Source: Pseudomonadota bacterium (GTDB taxonomy: Bacteria; Pseudomonadota; Gammaproteobacteria; Burkholderiales; Burkholderiaceae_C). From it: DNA of 64,000 bases. The notes beneath the pieces were generated by a model. It had not been told where the DNA came from, did not search any database, and saw only the letters and a program-made list of their open reading frames with translations. Position 1 is the stretch's first letter. Each line of letters begins with the position of its first letter. The position numbers and the translations under genes are program-made. The stretch covers positions 1-64,000 of the forward strand of contig JAUNUR010000005.1 in the NCBI GenBank assembly GCA_030538085.1, given 5' to 3'. Below, piece by piece: positions 46,515-55,800 of the stretch.

Positions 46515-46633
46515 TTGACGAGCGCGAGCAGCTATTGTTTTTGATGTGTCCCAGGTTGTGGGAGCGGGCTTGCCCGCGATGGGGCGCAGTGAGCGGGTGA
46601 TGCGCTGTCATCGCGGGCAAGCCCGCTCCCACA
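46515..46633. repeat. GCGCGAGCAGCTAT copy followed by a perfect REP pair
   Basis: The 14-mer GCGCGAGCAGCTAT occurs at 46522-46535. Next, two 25-base arms, 46557-46581 and 46609-46633, are perfect inverted repeats (arm begins TGTGGGAGCGGGCTTGCCCG) around a 27-base spacer. The long hairpin lies between the convergent-facing 5' end of the aminotransferase gene and the 3' end of cysB. Related pairs are at 52907-52980 and 55644-55719. Confidence 0.85.
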
Positions 46634-46663
46634 GGGTGAACGGCTGCGCGCATCGCTAACTAC

Positions 46664-47605
46664 TCACAGCTCATAGTCCGCCACGTGGCCGGTCATGGCT
46701 TTCAGGATCAGGTCCTTGTCGAGCCGGTCGGACAGCAGGCTGGCGAAGTGGTAGACGAAGTCGCGCAGGTAGGCGCCGCGCTTGAGGGCGATGCGCGCCA
46801 CGTTCTGGCCCAGCAGCTGGCCCAGCGGGCGGGTGACGAGGTCGGTGTCCTTGTCGCCGCTCACGGCCATCTCGGCCACGATGCCGATGCCCAGCCCCAG
46901 GCGCACGTAGGTCTTGATGACGTCGGAGTCGATGGCCTCCAGCACGACGCGCGGCGTGAGCTGGCGCTGCGCGAAGGCCGCATCGACCCGGGTCCGGCCG
47001 GTGTACGAAGGGTGGTAGGTGATGAGCGGCTCGGCGGCGATGTCTTCCAGCGTCAGGCGCTCCTTCTTCGTCAGCGGGTGCGCGGCGGGCAGCACCAGCA
47101 CGTGCTGCCATTCGTAGCAGGGCAGGGTGACCAGTTCGGGGTAGTTGGCGAGCGATTCGGTGGCGATGCCGATTTCGGCCGTTTCCTCGATCACCATGCG
47201 CGCCACCTGGTCGGGCGAGCCCTGGTGCAGGCTGATGTTGACCTTGGGGTATTGCTCGCGCAGCCTGGCCACGGGCGGTGGCAGCACGTAGCGCGCCTGG
47301 GTGTGGGTGGTGGCGATCGACAGGGTGCCGGTGTCCTGCGCGCTGTACTGCTCGCCGATGCGCTTGAGGTTGCCGACCTCGCGCATGATGATCGCGATGC
47401 TCTCCAGCACGTGCTGGCCGGGCTCGGTGATGCGCTTGAGGCGTTTGCCGTGGCGGGTGAAGATGTCGATGCCGAGCTCTTCCTCCAGCTCGATGATGGC
47501 CTTGGAGACCCCGGGCTGCGAGGTGTGCAGGGCCTTGGCCGCTTCGGTCAGGTTCAGGCCCCGGCGCGCGGCTTCTTGCACGAAGCGGAATTGGTGCAGA
47601 TTCAT
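46664..47605 (-). CDS. cysB: CysB-type LysR transcriptional regulator
   Basis: Regulator of 313 residues. The N-terminal helix-turn-helix is LNLTEAAKALHTSQPGVSKAI. The protein begins MNLHQFRFVQEAARR, the CysB/Cbl pattern, so I use the ATG at 47605 rather than an in-frame one at 47641. The effector domain contains TTHTQARYVLP, a CysB-typical ligand pocket for O-acetylserine or sulfate. It normally controls sulfur assimilation. The adjacent chelatase-like gene fits siroheme supply for sulfite reductase. Confidence 0.92.
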   Translation of the reverse strand: MNLHQFRFVQEAARRGLNLTEAAKALHTSQPGVSKAIIELEEELGIDIFTRHGKRLKRITEPGQHVLESIAIIMREVGNLKRIGEQYSAQDTGTLSIATTHTQARYVLPPPVARLREQYPKVNISLHQGSPDQVARMVIEETAEIGIATESLANYPELVTLPCYEWQHVLVLPAAHPLTKKERLTLEDIAAEPLITYHPSYTGRTRVDAAFAQRQLTPRVVLEAIDSDVIKTYVRLGLGIGIVAEMAVSGDKDTDLVTRPLGQLLGQNVARIALKRGAYLRDFVYHFASLLSDRLDKDLILKAMTGHVADYEL

Positions 47606-47649
47606 GGGGTTTGTTGAATATAGAACCCCGTCATTATGCAAAAAATAGT

Positions 47650-48033
47650 CTAAGAATCGCTGCCTTGCAGCATGGCGGCGGCCATGGCGTGCAGCACGCC
47701 GGGGTGTTCGGCAATGGCGGCTTGCAGCGTGAACGTGACGCCCGGGTGCTGCGTGCGCAGCGCCTCAATCAGGCGCGGCAGATCATCACGCGCGTGGCGG
47801 CCGGTGCCCAGGAACATGGGCCACACGGTGATGGCCGCCGCACCATCGCGCACCAACTGGGCGACCACGGCATCCAGCGCCGGCTCGGTGTATTCCAGAT
47901 AGGCGCAGGCCACGGCGGCATCGGGCGCCAGCGCGCGGATGCGCGCGGCCACGGCCTCGATGGGCGCGCGCCACAGCGGATCACGCGAGCCGTGCGCGAA
48001 CAGCACGATGGCGGGGCGGGCCGGGGCGGTCAC
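47650..48033 (-). CDS. CbiX/SirB-type chelatase
   Basis: A 127-residue single-domain chelatase of the CbiX family. The family motif is VLFAHGSRDPLWRAPIEAV near residues 10-28, with the metal-site His in AHGS. A second conserved part is VWPMFLGTGRHARDDLP. It probably inserts iron or cobalt in sirohydrochlorin for siroheme. It overlaps lptG by four bases on one side and is 44 bases from cysB on the other. Confidence 0.85.
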   Translation of the reverse strand: MTAPARPAIVLFAHGSRDPLWRAPIEAVAARIRALAPDAAVACAYLEYTEPALDAVVAQLVRDGAAAITVWPMFLGTGRHARDDLPRLIEALRTQHPGVTFTLQAAIAEHPGVLHAMAAAMLQGSDS

Positions 48034-49136
48034 TGTTTCAGCACCAGCCAGCCAAACAGCGCCAGCGACAGCAGCGAGTAGATGAATCCCGGTGCCGCGG
48101 CGGTGAGCCAGGGTTCCCAGTTGCGCAGGTTGCCGATGTGGCCGAACACGTTGTTCAGCAGGAAAAAGCTGATGCCCACCAGCACCCCGATGAACACGTA
48201 GCCCGCGATGTTGCCGGCGCGGAAATGCAGATAGGCGAAGGGCAGCGCCAGCACCATCATCACCAGGCAGCTCAAGGGGTAGAACACCTTGCGCCAGAAG
48301 GCGATTTCATAGCGCTGGGCGCTTTGGCCTGTGCCTTCCAGGTGGCTGATGTACTGGAACAGATCCAGCGTGTGCATCTTGTCGGGGCTGAGCAGGGCCG
48401 CCGCCACCATGTCCTGCGACAGGCCCGTGGGCCAGTGCCATTGCGCCAGTTGCTCGACTTCCACGCGCGGTGGCTCGGCCAGCGCGTGCTCGAAGCCGCG
48501 GCGCTCCACCTGCTGCAGCTCCCAGCCGCCGTCGGCGAACCGGCCCTGCGCGGCCTTGGTGGTGGACACCAGGCGCCCGCTGTCGTTGTCGAATTCGAAG
48601 ATGCGCACCTGGTTCATGATGCCGTCCGACGTCATGGCGCCCACGTTCACGGCCTGGTTGCGCGATGTCTGCCGCTCCTTCATCCACGCGCCGGTGCGGC
48701 CCACCGTGATATCGCCCATGAAGCGCGCCTGCATGGCCTGTGCCGAGCGGTTGGCCGCGGGCGCCACGTAGTCGCCGAAGATGAAGGTGATGACCACGAA
48801 CACCGCGCCCAGCCCCAGCAGCGTGCGCAGCGCGCGCAACGGCCCCAGCCCGCTGGTGCGCAAGATGGTGAATTCAGAGCTGGATGCCATTTGCGCCATG
48901 ACGTAGATGGTGCCGATCAGCGCCGCGATGGGCAGCAGCTCGTACAGATGGTTGGGAATCTGCAGCGCCACGTAAAGCAGCGCATAGCCCAGGTTGTAGC
49001 CCCGGGCGGCGCCCCGCTTCAGGTCGCCCAGCTCGTCGACCATGTCGAAGAAGAAGAACAGCGCCAGAAACGCCAGCGCCACGGCGCCCACGCTGCGCAG
49101 CACCTGGCTGTAGATGAGGCGGCGGATGGTGATCAT
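48030..49136 (-). CDS. lptG: LPS export ABC transporter permease LptG
   Basis: Inner-membrane protein of 368 residues, part of the LptB2FG motor that extracts lipopolysaccharide. It has two N-terminal and about four C-terminal helices around a periplasmic beta-jellyroll domain. Typical motifs are FFFFDMVDELGDL at the first helix and FWRKVFYPLSCLVMMVLALPFAY before the fourth. The ATG overlaps the lptF stop by four bases. Confidence 0.94.
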   Translation of the reverse strand: MITIRRLIYSQVLRSVGAVALAFLALFFFFDMVDELGDLKRGAARGYNLGYALLYVALQIPNHLYELLPIAALIGTIYVMAQMASSSEFTILRTSGLGPLRALRTLLGLGAVFVVITFIFGDYVAPAANRSAQAMQARFMGDITVGRTGAWMKERQTSRNQAVNVGAMTSDGIMNQVRIFEFDNDSGRLVSTTKAAQGRFADGGWELQQVERRGFEHALAEPPRVEVEQLAQWHWPTGLSQDMVAAALLSPDKMHTLDLFQYISHLEGTGQSAQRYEIAFWRKVFYPLSCLVMMVLALPFAYLHFRAGNIAGYVFIGVLVGISFFLLNNVFGHIGNLRNWEPWLTAAAPGFIYSLLSLALFGWLVLKQ

Positions 49137-50233
49137 GCCGCGCTCCGCCGCCCCGCCAGCAGGCGGCGCGCATGCGGCCAGCCTCCGTGGCGCGCCAGCA
49201 GCCAGCCCAGGGCCAGCAGGAAGATGCCGCCGTGCAGCAGCAGCATGAACGGCACCATGCCCAGCTTGCCGGTGCCGATCCAGCTTTCGCCCACGCCAAT
49301 CAGGTTGTAGTAGGCGGCAAAGGCGAACAGCGCGAACACCAGCCCCGCGCTGCGGCCCACGCGGGGGTTCACGCGCGTGGCGGCCAGCGCGATGAGCACG
49401 CAGTTCAGCGCCGCCAGCAACTGGCCCAGCCGCCAGGACAGCTCGGACAAGTGGGGGGGCGTGGGTTCGAGCAGCAGCGTGTGGGTGGGTTTGGCGCGCG
49501 GCGACACGTTGTGGGTGGGGACCGCCACCTTGGGGCTGACGCGGTGGCCGTACTCGGCGAACTCGCTCACGCGCATTTCCCCGGTGGCGATGTTGGTTTC
49601 CAGGCGGTAGCCGTGGTCCAGGATGAGCAGGCGCTCGCCATTGACCACTTCCAGCCGGCCGCTTTGCGCCGAGATCACGGTTTCCATGCCGCGCTCGGTG
49701 CTGGCGATGAAGATGTTGTTGCCGCTGGTGGCGCTGGTGGCGTCTTTCTCGATGAAGAACACGCGCTGGCCCCCCGCTGATTCGATGAAGCGCCCCGGCG
49801 CCACGCGCTCGATGTCGTCGCGGCCCTGGTAGCGGTCGCGCAGTTCGCGGATCTGCTGGTTTGACCACGGCCACACCAGAAAGGCCAGCACGCCAATGAC
49901 CAGCAGCACCGGCCAGGCAAAGCGGTAAAGCGGCTTGATGAAGGCCGTCAGCCCCTGGCCGCTGGCGAACCACACCACCATCTCGCTGGCCGCGTACATG
50001 CGCGTCAGCGTGGCCGTGACGGCGACGAACAGGCTGAGCGTGAGGATGGTGGGCAGGTACCCCAGCACGGTGAAGCCCATGACCAGCATCACCTCGGACG
50101 GATTGACGCTGCCGCGCGACGCCTGGCTCAGCGTGCGGATCAGCATCATCGTCATGACGATGGTGACCAGCACCACCAGGGTCGCGCCAAAGCCGCGGCC
50201 CAGCTCTTTGCGCAGGGAGGAATCGAATAACAT
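49133..50233 (-). CDS. lptF: LPS export ABC transporter permease LptF
   Basis: Partner permease of 366 residues. The N-terminus MLFDSSLRKELGRGF and the helices LVTIVMTMMLIRTL and YLPTILTLSLFVAVTATL fit LptF; a periplasmic domain with VFFIEKDA follows. It is divergent from pepA across 24 bases, a gene pair conserved in beta- and gamma-proteobacteria, so the two promoters must overlap. Confidence 0.94.
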   Translation of the reverse strand: MLFDSSLRKELGRGFGATLVVLVTIVMTMMLIRTLSQASRGSVNPSEVMLVMGFTVLGYLPTILTLSLFVAVTATLTRMYAASEMVVWFASGQGLTAFIKPLYRFAWPVLLVIGVLAFLVWPWSNQQIRELRDRYQGRDDIERVAPGRFIESAGGQRVFFIEKDATSATSGNNIFIASTERGMETVISAQSGRLEVVNGERLLILDHGYRLETNIATGEMRVSEFAEYGHRVSPKVAVPTHNVSPRAKPTHTLLLEPTPPHLSELSWRLGQLLAALNCVLIALAATRVNPRVGRSAGLVFALFAFAAYYNLIGVGESWIGTGKLGMVPFMLLLHGGIFLLALGWLLARHGGWPHARRLLAGRRSAA

Positions 50234-50257
50234 CGCGCGAGAAGGAAAAAGCGGATT

Positions 50258-51793
50258 ATGGACTTTGAGCTGAAATCACTTCGCCTCTCGCAGGCCGCCG
50301 CCGGCAAGACGCCGGCCCTGATCGTGCTGGTGGCCGACGATTTCGAGGCCGGCGACGACGCGCTGTCGGCGCTCATCGAGCGTGCCCGTGGCAGCGAGGA
50401 CTTCAAGACCGATGCCGGCGCGGTGCTGTCGAGCTATGGCGCCGCCCGCGTGGCGGCCGAGCGCGTGGTGCTGGCCGGCGTGGGCGATGGCGCCGCCGCC
50501 AGGGTGCGCAAGGCCGTGGGCGCCGCCGTGGGCGCGCTCAAGGGCAGCCCGGCCAAGGCGCTGACGCTGTGCTTCGCGCAGCCCGCCAGCGAGGCCGCGT
50601 TGCGCGCCGCCACGCTGGCCGTGGCCGATGCGTGCTACGTCTACACCACCACCAAGGGCAAGAAAAAGCCCAAGGATGGCAAGGCCGCCAAGGAGCCGCC
50701 GCGCATCACCCGCGCCGTCGTGGGCGTGCCCGATGCCGAGGCGCTGCGCGAGCCCTTCCGCCTGGCCGTGGCGATTGCCAATGGCGTGCGCGAGGCGCGT
50801 GAATGGGCCAACCGCCCGGCCAACCACGCCACGCCCACGATGCTGGGCGAAGCCGCGCGCGCGCTGTCCAGGCAGCCGCGCGTGAGCTGCGAGGTGTTGG
50901 GGCCGAAGGAGGTCGCCAAGCTCGGTATGGGATCGTTCCAGGCCGTGGCGCAGGGCTCGAAGGAAGAGCTGCGCTTCATCGTGCTGCGCTACGACGGCGC
51001 CGCCAAGTCCGAGGCGCCGGTGGTGCTGGTGGGCAAGGGCATCACGTTCGACACCGGCGGTGTGTCGCTGAAACCCGCGCCCGAGATGGACGAGATGAAG
51101 TTCGACATGAGCGGCGCCGCCAGCGTGCTGGGCGTGTTCCGCGCGCTGGGCGAGCTGAAGCCAGCGGTGAACGTGGTGGGCCTGATTCCCGCCTGCGAGA
51201 ACATGCCCGACGGTGGCGCGCTGAAGCCCGGCGATGTGGTCACCAGCCTGAGCGGCCAGACCATCGAGGTACTGAACACCGACGCCGAGGGCCGGCTGGT
51301 GCTGTGCGACGCGCTGACCTATGCCGAGCGCTTCAAGCCGCGCGCCGTGATCGACATCGCCACGCTGACGGGCGCCTGCGTCATTGCGCTGGGCGGCGTG
51401 CGCAGCGGCCTGTTCGCCAGCAACGACACGCTGGCCGAGGGCCTGCTGGCCGCTGGCGACCATGCCGGCGACCCGTGCTGGCGCCTGCCGCTGGACGACG
51501 ACTATGCCGAGGCGCTGAAGAGCAACTTCGCCGACGTGGCCAACGTGGGCGGCCGCCCGGCTGGTGCCGTGACGGCGGCGAAATTCCTGCAGCGCTTCGC
51601 ATCCGAATACGCCTGGGCGCACCTGGACATCGCTGGCACCGCCTGGAGGAGTGGCAGTGCCAAGGGTGCCACCGGCCGGCCGGTGGGGCTGCTGGTGCAT
51701 TACCTGCTGGGGCAGGCGGGCGAAACCGTGGCCGCCCCCAAGCCGCCGGCCAAGTCAGGCAAGGGCAAACCCGCCAAGGGCAAGCGCGGTTGA
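50258..51793 (+). CDS. pepA: Leucyl aminopeptidase (M17)
   Basis: Cytosolic two-metal aminopeptidase of 511 residues. The C-terminal catalytic domain has VGKGITFDTGGVSLKP (metal Lys and Asp), DMSGAASVLG and NTDAEGRLVL (Asp and Glu metal ligands plus the catalytic Arg). The N-terminal domain contains a Lys-rich insert (TKGKKKPKDGKAAKEPP) and the C-terminus a basic tail (AKSGKGKPAKGKRG). The family can also bind DNA. The SD is AAGGA. It is followed by holC. Confidence 0.95.
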   Translation: MDFELKSLRLSQAAAGKTPALIVLVADDFEAGDDALSALIERARGSEDFKTDAGAVLSSYGAARVAAERVVLAGVGDGAAARVRKAVGAAVGALKGSPAKALTLCFAQPASEAALRAATLAVADACYVYTTTKGKKKPKDGKAAKEPPRITRAVVGVPDAEALREPFRLAVAIANGVREAREWANRPANHATPTMLGEAARALSRQPRVSCEVLGPKEVAKLGMGSFQAVAQGSKEELRFIVLRYDGAAKSEAPVVLVGKGITFDTGGVSLKPAPEMDEMKFDMSGAASVLGVFRALGELKPAVNVVGLIPACENMPDGGALKPGDVVTSLSGQTIEVLNTDAEGRLVLCDALTYAERFKPRAVIDIATLTGACVIALGGVRSGLFASNDTLAEGLLAAGDHAGDPCWRLPLDDDYAEALKSNFADVANVGGRPAGAVTAAKFLQRFASEYAWAHLDIAGTAWRSGSAKGATGRPVGLLVHYLLGQAGETVAAPKPPAKSGKGKPAKGKRG

Positions 51794-51849
51794 CTTCCTG
51801 CAGGGCGGTGCCGAGTCATGCCGGTGTCCACGGAGCAGGCCGCGCGTGG

Positions 51850-51945
51850 TACGCATTGGCTTTCAAAATGACGAATGGCTCATCCGTCATTTGTCATTCG
51901 TCATGCGGCGCCAGCCGCGGTCATTCGTCATTGTTTTGAATGCAA
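51850..51945 (+). repeat. Dispersed GACGAATG repeat between pepA and holC
   Basis: GCATTGGCTTTCAAAATGAC at 51853-51872 recurs at 62502-62521 with one change, and more distantly at 63833-63850. It is followed by inverted GACGAATG/CATTCGTC words and CATGCGGCG. This occupies most of the 190-base gap. Confidence 0.65.
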
Positions 51946-51983
51946 AACGGCCGGGCTTGCGCCGTATCAGGGGGAATGCGTAG

Positions 51984-52412
51984 ATGACCGAGGTGGCTTT
52001 CCACTTCAACGTGGCCGACAAGCTGGACCACGCCTGCCGCCTGCTGCGCAAGGCCCATGCGGCGGGCGGTCCGGTGGGCGTGGTGGGCCCGGCGGCCACG
52101 CTGGAGGCGCTGAACACGCGGCTGTGGAGCTTTTCGGCGCTTGACTTCATTCCCCATTGCATGGCCACGGCGCCGGCGCCGATGCTGGAGTCCACCCCCA
52201 TCGTGCTGGCCGAAACCTGTGAGCGGTTGCCGCGCACCGGGGTTCTGGTGCATCTGGGCGAGCAGGTGCCGGCGGGATTCGAGCGCTTCGAGCGGCTCAT
52301 CGAACTGGTTTCCACCGACGAGGCCGACCGCAACCATGCCCGCCAGCGCTGGCGCCATTACGCCGAGCGCGGCTATGAGATTCAGCGCCATGACTTGGCG
52401 ATGAAGGAGTAG
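51984..52412 (+). CDS. holC: DNA polymerase III chi subunit
   Basis: A 142-residue subunit of the clamp-loader-associated chi-psi pair that contacts single-strand binding protein. Motifs are EVAFHFNVADKLDHACRLLRKA at the N-terminus (beta strand then helix), WSFSALDFIPH, and RWRHYAERGYEIQRHDL at the C-terminus, all standard for HolC. The SD is GGGGAA. It lies downstream of pepA, the usual arrangement. Confidence 0.93.
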   Translation: MTEVAFHFNVADKLDHACRLLRKAHAAGGPVGVVGPAATLEALNTRLWSFSALDFIPHCMATAPAPMLESTPIVLAETCERLPRTGVLVHLGEQVPAGFERFERLIELVSTDEADRNHARQRWRHYAERGYEIQRHDLAMKE

Positions 52413-52494
52413 CTCCAGATCCGGCTCACGGAGTTGCCACGCCTTGCCGGAATGACGGTCATCGACGTTCTTGAAGCAGAAATGGAATAAGCCC

Positions 52495-52848
52495 ATGCCC
52501 CACGACGACACGCCCGCGCCACAGCCGCCACGCTTCGTGCCGACGCTGACCGAAGTGGTGCCCACCGATGCCGATCCCGCGCCCGCCGCTGCCGCGCCCG
52601 CACCCGTGGTGGAGGGCGCGTCGCCGGTGGTGCCCGGCGCCGACGAGCTGCTGGCCCGGCTGGGGCCGGACCTGGACCGCCTGATCAGCGAGGCCATCGG
52701 GCGCGTGCTGCACGAGCAGATGCTGGGCCTCAACGGCCGGGTGCGCAAGGCCGTGGCCGAGGTCGTGCGCGAGGCCGTCGCCAAGTCACTGACGCAAGAG
52801 GCGCACGGCGCGCCGGGTGCCAGCGACAGCCCGTCATCAACGGGTTAG
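52495..52848 (+). CDS. Small protein of unknown function, DUF2486-like
   Basis: A protein of about 117 residues. The first 50 residues are Pro/Ala-rich and unstructured. The C-terminal half is a predicted amphipathic helix pair (LDRLISEAIGRVLHEQ and RVRKAVAEVVREAVAKSL). Similar short proteins follow holC in related beta-proteobacteria, which is the main reason to accept it. An upstream TTG in the same frame would add eight residues. Function unknown. Confidence 0.6.
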   Translation: MPHDDTPAPQPPRFVPTLTEVVPTDADPAPAAAAPAPVVEGASPVVPGADELLARLGPDLDRLISEAIGRVLHEQMLGLNGRVRKAVAEVVREAVAKSLTQEAHGAPGASDSPSSTG

Positions 52849-53560
52849 GCCGCGTGCCATCAAGGCCGTGCGGGTCTGCTGCCTGCGTGCCATTTGCATT
52901 GTTTCCGTGGGAGCGGGCTTGCCCGCGATAAGCCTTGACTCAGGGCAAGGCGCGGCCATCGCGGCCAAGGCTGCTTTCACAAGCAGTATCTGATTTCATT
53001 TTCCAGATCGAGGCTGCCATATCTCGTCATTCCGGCGAAGGCCGGAATCCAGACAGCGTGTGCGGGGGAACATGGATCCCTGCCTTCGCCAGGATGACGG
53101 TGATGGGCGCCTTGGAATGGAAATGGAATGAAGCTTCCTGGTCATCAAGAATGCATGACACGCCGCTTGCCCTCGCTCCGGCCCTTTCGCAGATGGGGAA
53201 GAGGACTTCTTTCTGATGGCTCGCGCGGTCGTGATTTTTGAACCTATTGAGCAACCCAACCCCGCCAGCAGGGACGGTGTATCTGAAGAAAATCAATGAC
53301 TTACAAAACGTTTTCTTGAGAGAGTTTCGTCATTCAGGACAAGCCTATGTCATGCCTTCACCTCATCCCGTCATTGCGGCGAAGGCCGCAATCCACACGG
53401 TGTCCGTGGGTCAACACCGTGTCAAGGTGACGCTCCATGGATTGCGGCCTTCGCCGCAATGACGAGGGAATGTGAGGAGGCTTTTCTGATGGCCCGCGCG
53501 GTCGTAATTTTTGAAAATCTCAATAGGCGAGGTGGCTGCCATGCCGGTCTTCAACTGGAA
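52849..53560. repeat. Repeat cluster downstream of the holC operon
   Basis: No gene is supported in these 712 bases. Contents in order: an imperfect REP pair at 52907-52980 (arm GTGGGAGCGGGCTTGCCCGC); a CGTCATTCCGG-type repeat at about 53025-53100 with arms GTCATTCCGGCGAAGGCCGG; the end of a modular element (53160-53243) with the exchanged core; module 1 at 53244-53315; and a full module 2 at 53316-53526. In that module the palindrome CGTCATTGCGGCGAAGGC pairs with GCCTTCGCCGCAATGACG. Confidence 0.8.
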
Positions 53561-55552
53561 TCATTCCGGGGCGGCCATCGGCAGCATGCGGTTCAGCCAG
53601 CGGCCCGCGAGCAGGCGACGGGCCAGCGATTGGTCAACGGGCAAGGGGTCGCCGTGCAGCTCGGCCACCGCGATCTCGCCGCACAGCACGGCCATCGTCA
53701 GCCCGCGGGCGCCCAGGCCGGCCAGCAGATGCGGCGGCAAAGGCGGTGGGGTGGTGGCCGTCGCCAGACCCGGATTCGCGGGGTGAGCGTCGCCCCAGGC
53801 GCCCACGGCGGGCAGGCGGTCGGGCAGGGTGGCGCGCACGGCGGCCCAGGATTGGGCGCGGTCATCGCGCCATGACGCATCCAGCGCTTCGGCGGCGCGC
53901 GGCAGCAGCCAGGCCAGGCGCTCGCGGTTGGCCTGGTGGTCGGCAGCCAGCAGCTCGGGGCGGGTGTTGCCCCGCTCGAAGGTGGAGCCGGCGATCCACC
54001 ACGGGCCATCGTCGCCCGGCAGATGCCCGATCAGGCTGCCGTGGCCGTTGACGGGAAAGGGTGGCAGCGCATCGGCATGCGCGGGCATGGGGCCAAAGGC
54101 CACCTGGCCACGCAGTGCGTGCAGCGGCGGCGCGCTGGGGGCGGCGGTGTGCAGCAGCGCCAGTGAATCGAAACCGGCGGTGATGAACACCAGATCGGCT
54201 TCGGTGATGACTTCGCCGCTGGCGCCGATGACCTGCCATTGCACGCCGCGTGGCTCGATGCGTGCCACCTCGGCGCCGCCGCGCCAGGTGATGCCGGGCG
54301 TTTGCAGCATGGCGCGTACCAGCGCCGCGGGGCGAATCCAGCCCGCCCGTGCGTGCCACAGGGCGCGGTGCTCGTCGTTCAGCGGCACGCCGGCGGTGGC
54401 GGCGTGGCCGATGGTGACGGGGCTGTCGGCGTTCAGGGTGCTGGCGCTGGCGGCTTCTGAATCCAGGGTGTCGCGCCAGCTGTCGGGCAGGCGGCGTTCG
54501 CCGGGGGCGTGGCGCTCCAGCACGCCGCTGGCGCCGAAGTCGATGCCTTCGCGCAGCAGCGCACGGGCGCGGTCCAGCGTGGCGCGCACGCCGGCCCGCG
54601 TGAGGCGCGACAGTGGCCGGTCGTCCGGTGACACGTGTGGCGCCACGACGCCCGCCGGCAGGCCGCTGGCGCCGGTGGCGGGCTCGTCGGCACGGTCCAG
54701 CACCGTGACCTGCCAGCCACGCCGCGCCAGGGCGCAGGCCACCGACGCGCCAGCCAGCCCGGCGCCGATGACGGCGCAGCGCGCCGGCTGATCCACGCGC
54801 ACCGGCGCTTGGTCGGCGGTGCGGCGGCGCGCGTCCCAGTGCGGCGCGAAGCGGGCCTGCAGCGCGTGCCGTTTGGGCGGCAGGCCGGGCACGCGCTCGA
54901 CGGTGAAGCCAGCGGCCACAAGACCGTCGCGCACCTCGCGCGCCACGCACCAGGTGGCCGCGCGCGCGCCACGCCGTGCCAGTCGCGCGACGGCCTTGAG
55001 CGTGTATGGGCTCCACATGTCGGGGTTGCGGACGGGGTCGAAGCCGTCGAGATAGATCGAATCGTGTTCGCCCGACAGCTCGGCCAGCGCGGGCTGCGCA
55101 TCGCCAATGGACAGCGTGAGTTGCACGCGCTCGCCATCCAGCCGCAGGCGGTGCACGCCGGGCAGCAGGCCGTGCCATTGCGCCGCCAGATCGGCCGCCA
55201 GCGGAGCCAGTTCGGGGAAGGGCGCGGCGCTGCGGATCAGGTCTTGCGGCTCGGGCGGAAAGGCCTCGATGGCGCTGTAGAACAGGCAGGCGGGCCGGGC
55301 GGGGTCGTTGCGCCAGGCGTGCCAGGTGGCGAGAAAGTTGAGACCCAGGCCGAAGCCGGTTTCCAGCACCGCCCAGCGTGGGGCACCGGCCCAGTCGGCC
55401 GGGCCGCTGGTGCCGGGCAGCAGGCCGCAGCCGTGCAGAAAGACGTGCCGCGCCTGCGCCAGCCCGGCACCGTCGCCCGCGCTGCGGTAGATGTCGCCAA
55501 AGCGCGGGCTGAATGGGGTGCCGTCGTCCCGCCATTGAACGGTGTCGTGCAT
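53561..55552 (-). CDS. mnmC: Bifunctional tRNA wobble-uridine modification enzyme MnmC
   Basis: A 663-residue fusion that finishes mnm5s2U34 in tRNA. The N-terminal methyltransferase domain has WAVLETGFGLGLNFLATW, the DUF752 hallmark, with YLDGFDPVRNPDMWS. The C-terminal FAD oxidoreductase begins CAVIGAGLAGASVACALARRG, with GASGLPAGVVAPH and a terminal glycine-rich segment LAGLGARGLTMAVL. The ATG at 55552 (MHDTVQWRDDGTPFS) is where family similarity starts; an upstream in-frame ATG at 55594 adds 14 residues. Confidence 0.94.
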   Translation of the reverse strand: MHDTVQWRDDGTPFSPRFGDIYRSAGDGAGLAQARHVFLHGCGLLPGTSGPADWAGAPRWAVLETGFGLGLNFLATWHAWRNDPARPACLFYSAIEAFPPEPQDLIRSAAPFPELAPLAADLAAQWHGLLPGVHRLRLDGERVQLTLSIGDAQPALAELSGEHDSIYLDGFDPVRNPDMWSPYTLKAVARLARRGARAATWCVAREVRDGLVAAGFTVERVPGLPPKRHALQARFAPHWDARRRTADQAPVRVDQPARCAVIGAGLAGASVACALARRGWQVTVLDRADEPATGASGLPAGVVAPHVSPDDRPLSRLTRAGVRATLDRARALLREGIDFGASGVLERHAPGERRLPDSWRDTLDSEAASASTLNADSPVTIGHAATAGVPLNDEHRALWHARAGWIRPAALVRAMLQTPGITWRGGAEVARIEPRGVQWQVIGASGEVITEADLVFITAGFDSLALLHTAAPSAPPLHALRGQVAFGPMPAHADALPPFPVNGHGSLIGHLPGDDGPWWIAGSTFERGNTRPELLAADHQANRERLAWLLPRAAEALDASWRDDRAQSWAAVRATLPDRLPAVGAWGDAHPANPGLATATTPPPLPPHLLAGLGARGLTMAVLCGEIAVAELHGDPLPVDQSLARRLLAGRWLNRMLPMAAPE

Positions 55553-55643
55553 GAAGCGCTCTTGTTGTGATAGCTGATGGTGTTGATGGTACAAGCGCCA
55601 AGGCCCGGTTCGACTTGATTATCAAGAAGTCTCAGATACGGAT

Positions 55644-55719
55644 TGTGGGAGCGGCCTTGGCCGCGATGGCAGCGTTTCGCCCTGAGCCAAGGCTTATCGC
55701 GGGCAAGCCCGCTCCCACA
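55644..55719. repeat. REP pair
   Basis: Imperfect inverted arms at 55644-55669 and 55695-55719. The right arm ends CAAGCCCGCTCCCACA, identical to the right arm at 46609-46633, and the left arm carries GGCCTTGGCCGCGAT changes. It lies upstream of mnmC. Confidence 0.8.
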
Positions 55720-55800
55720 AAAAACGATGGAAAACCGCGTGCATGCATGCACGCTCTGAAACTCGTTGATAAGCAAGCGGTTCGATTTGTCTTGATTGAA

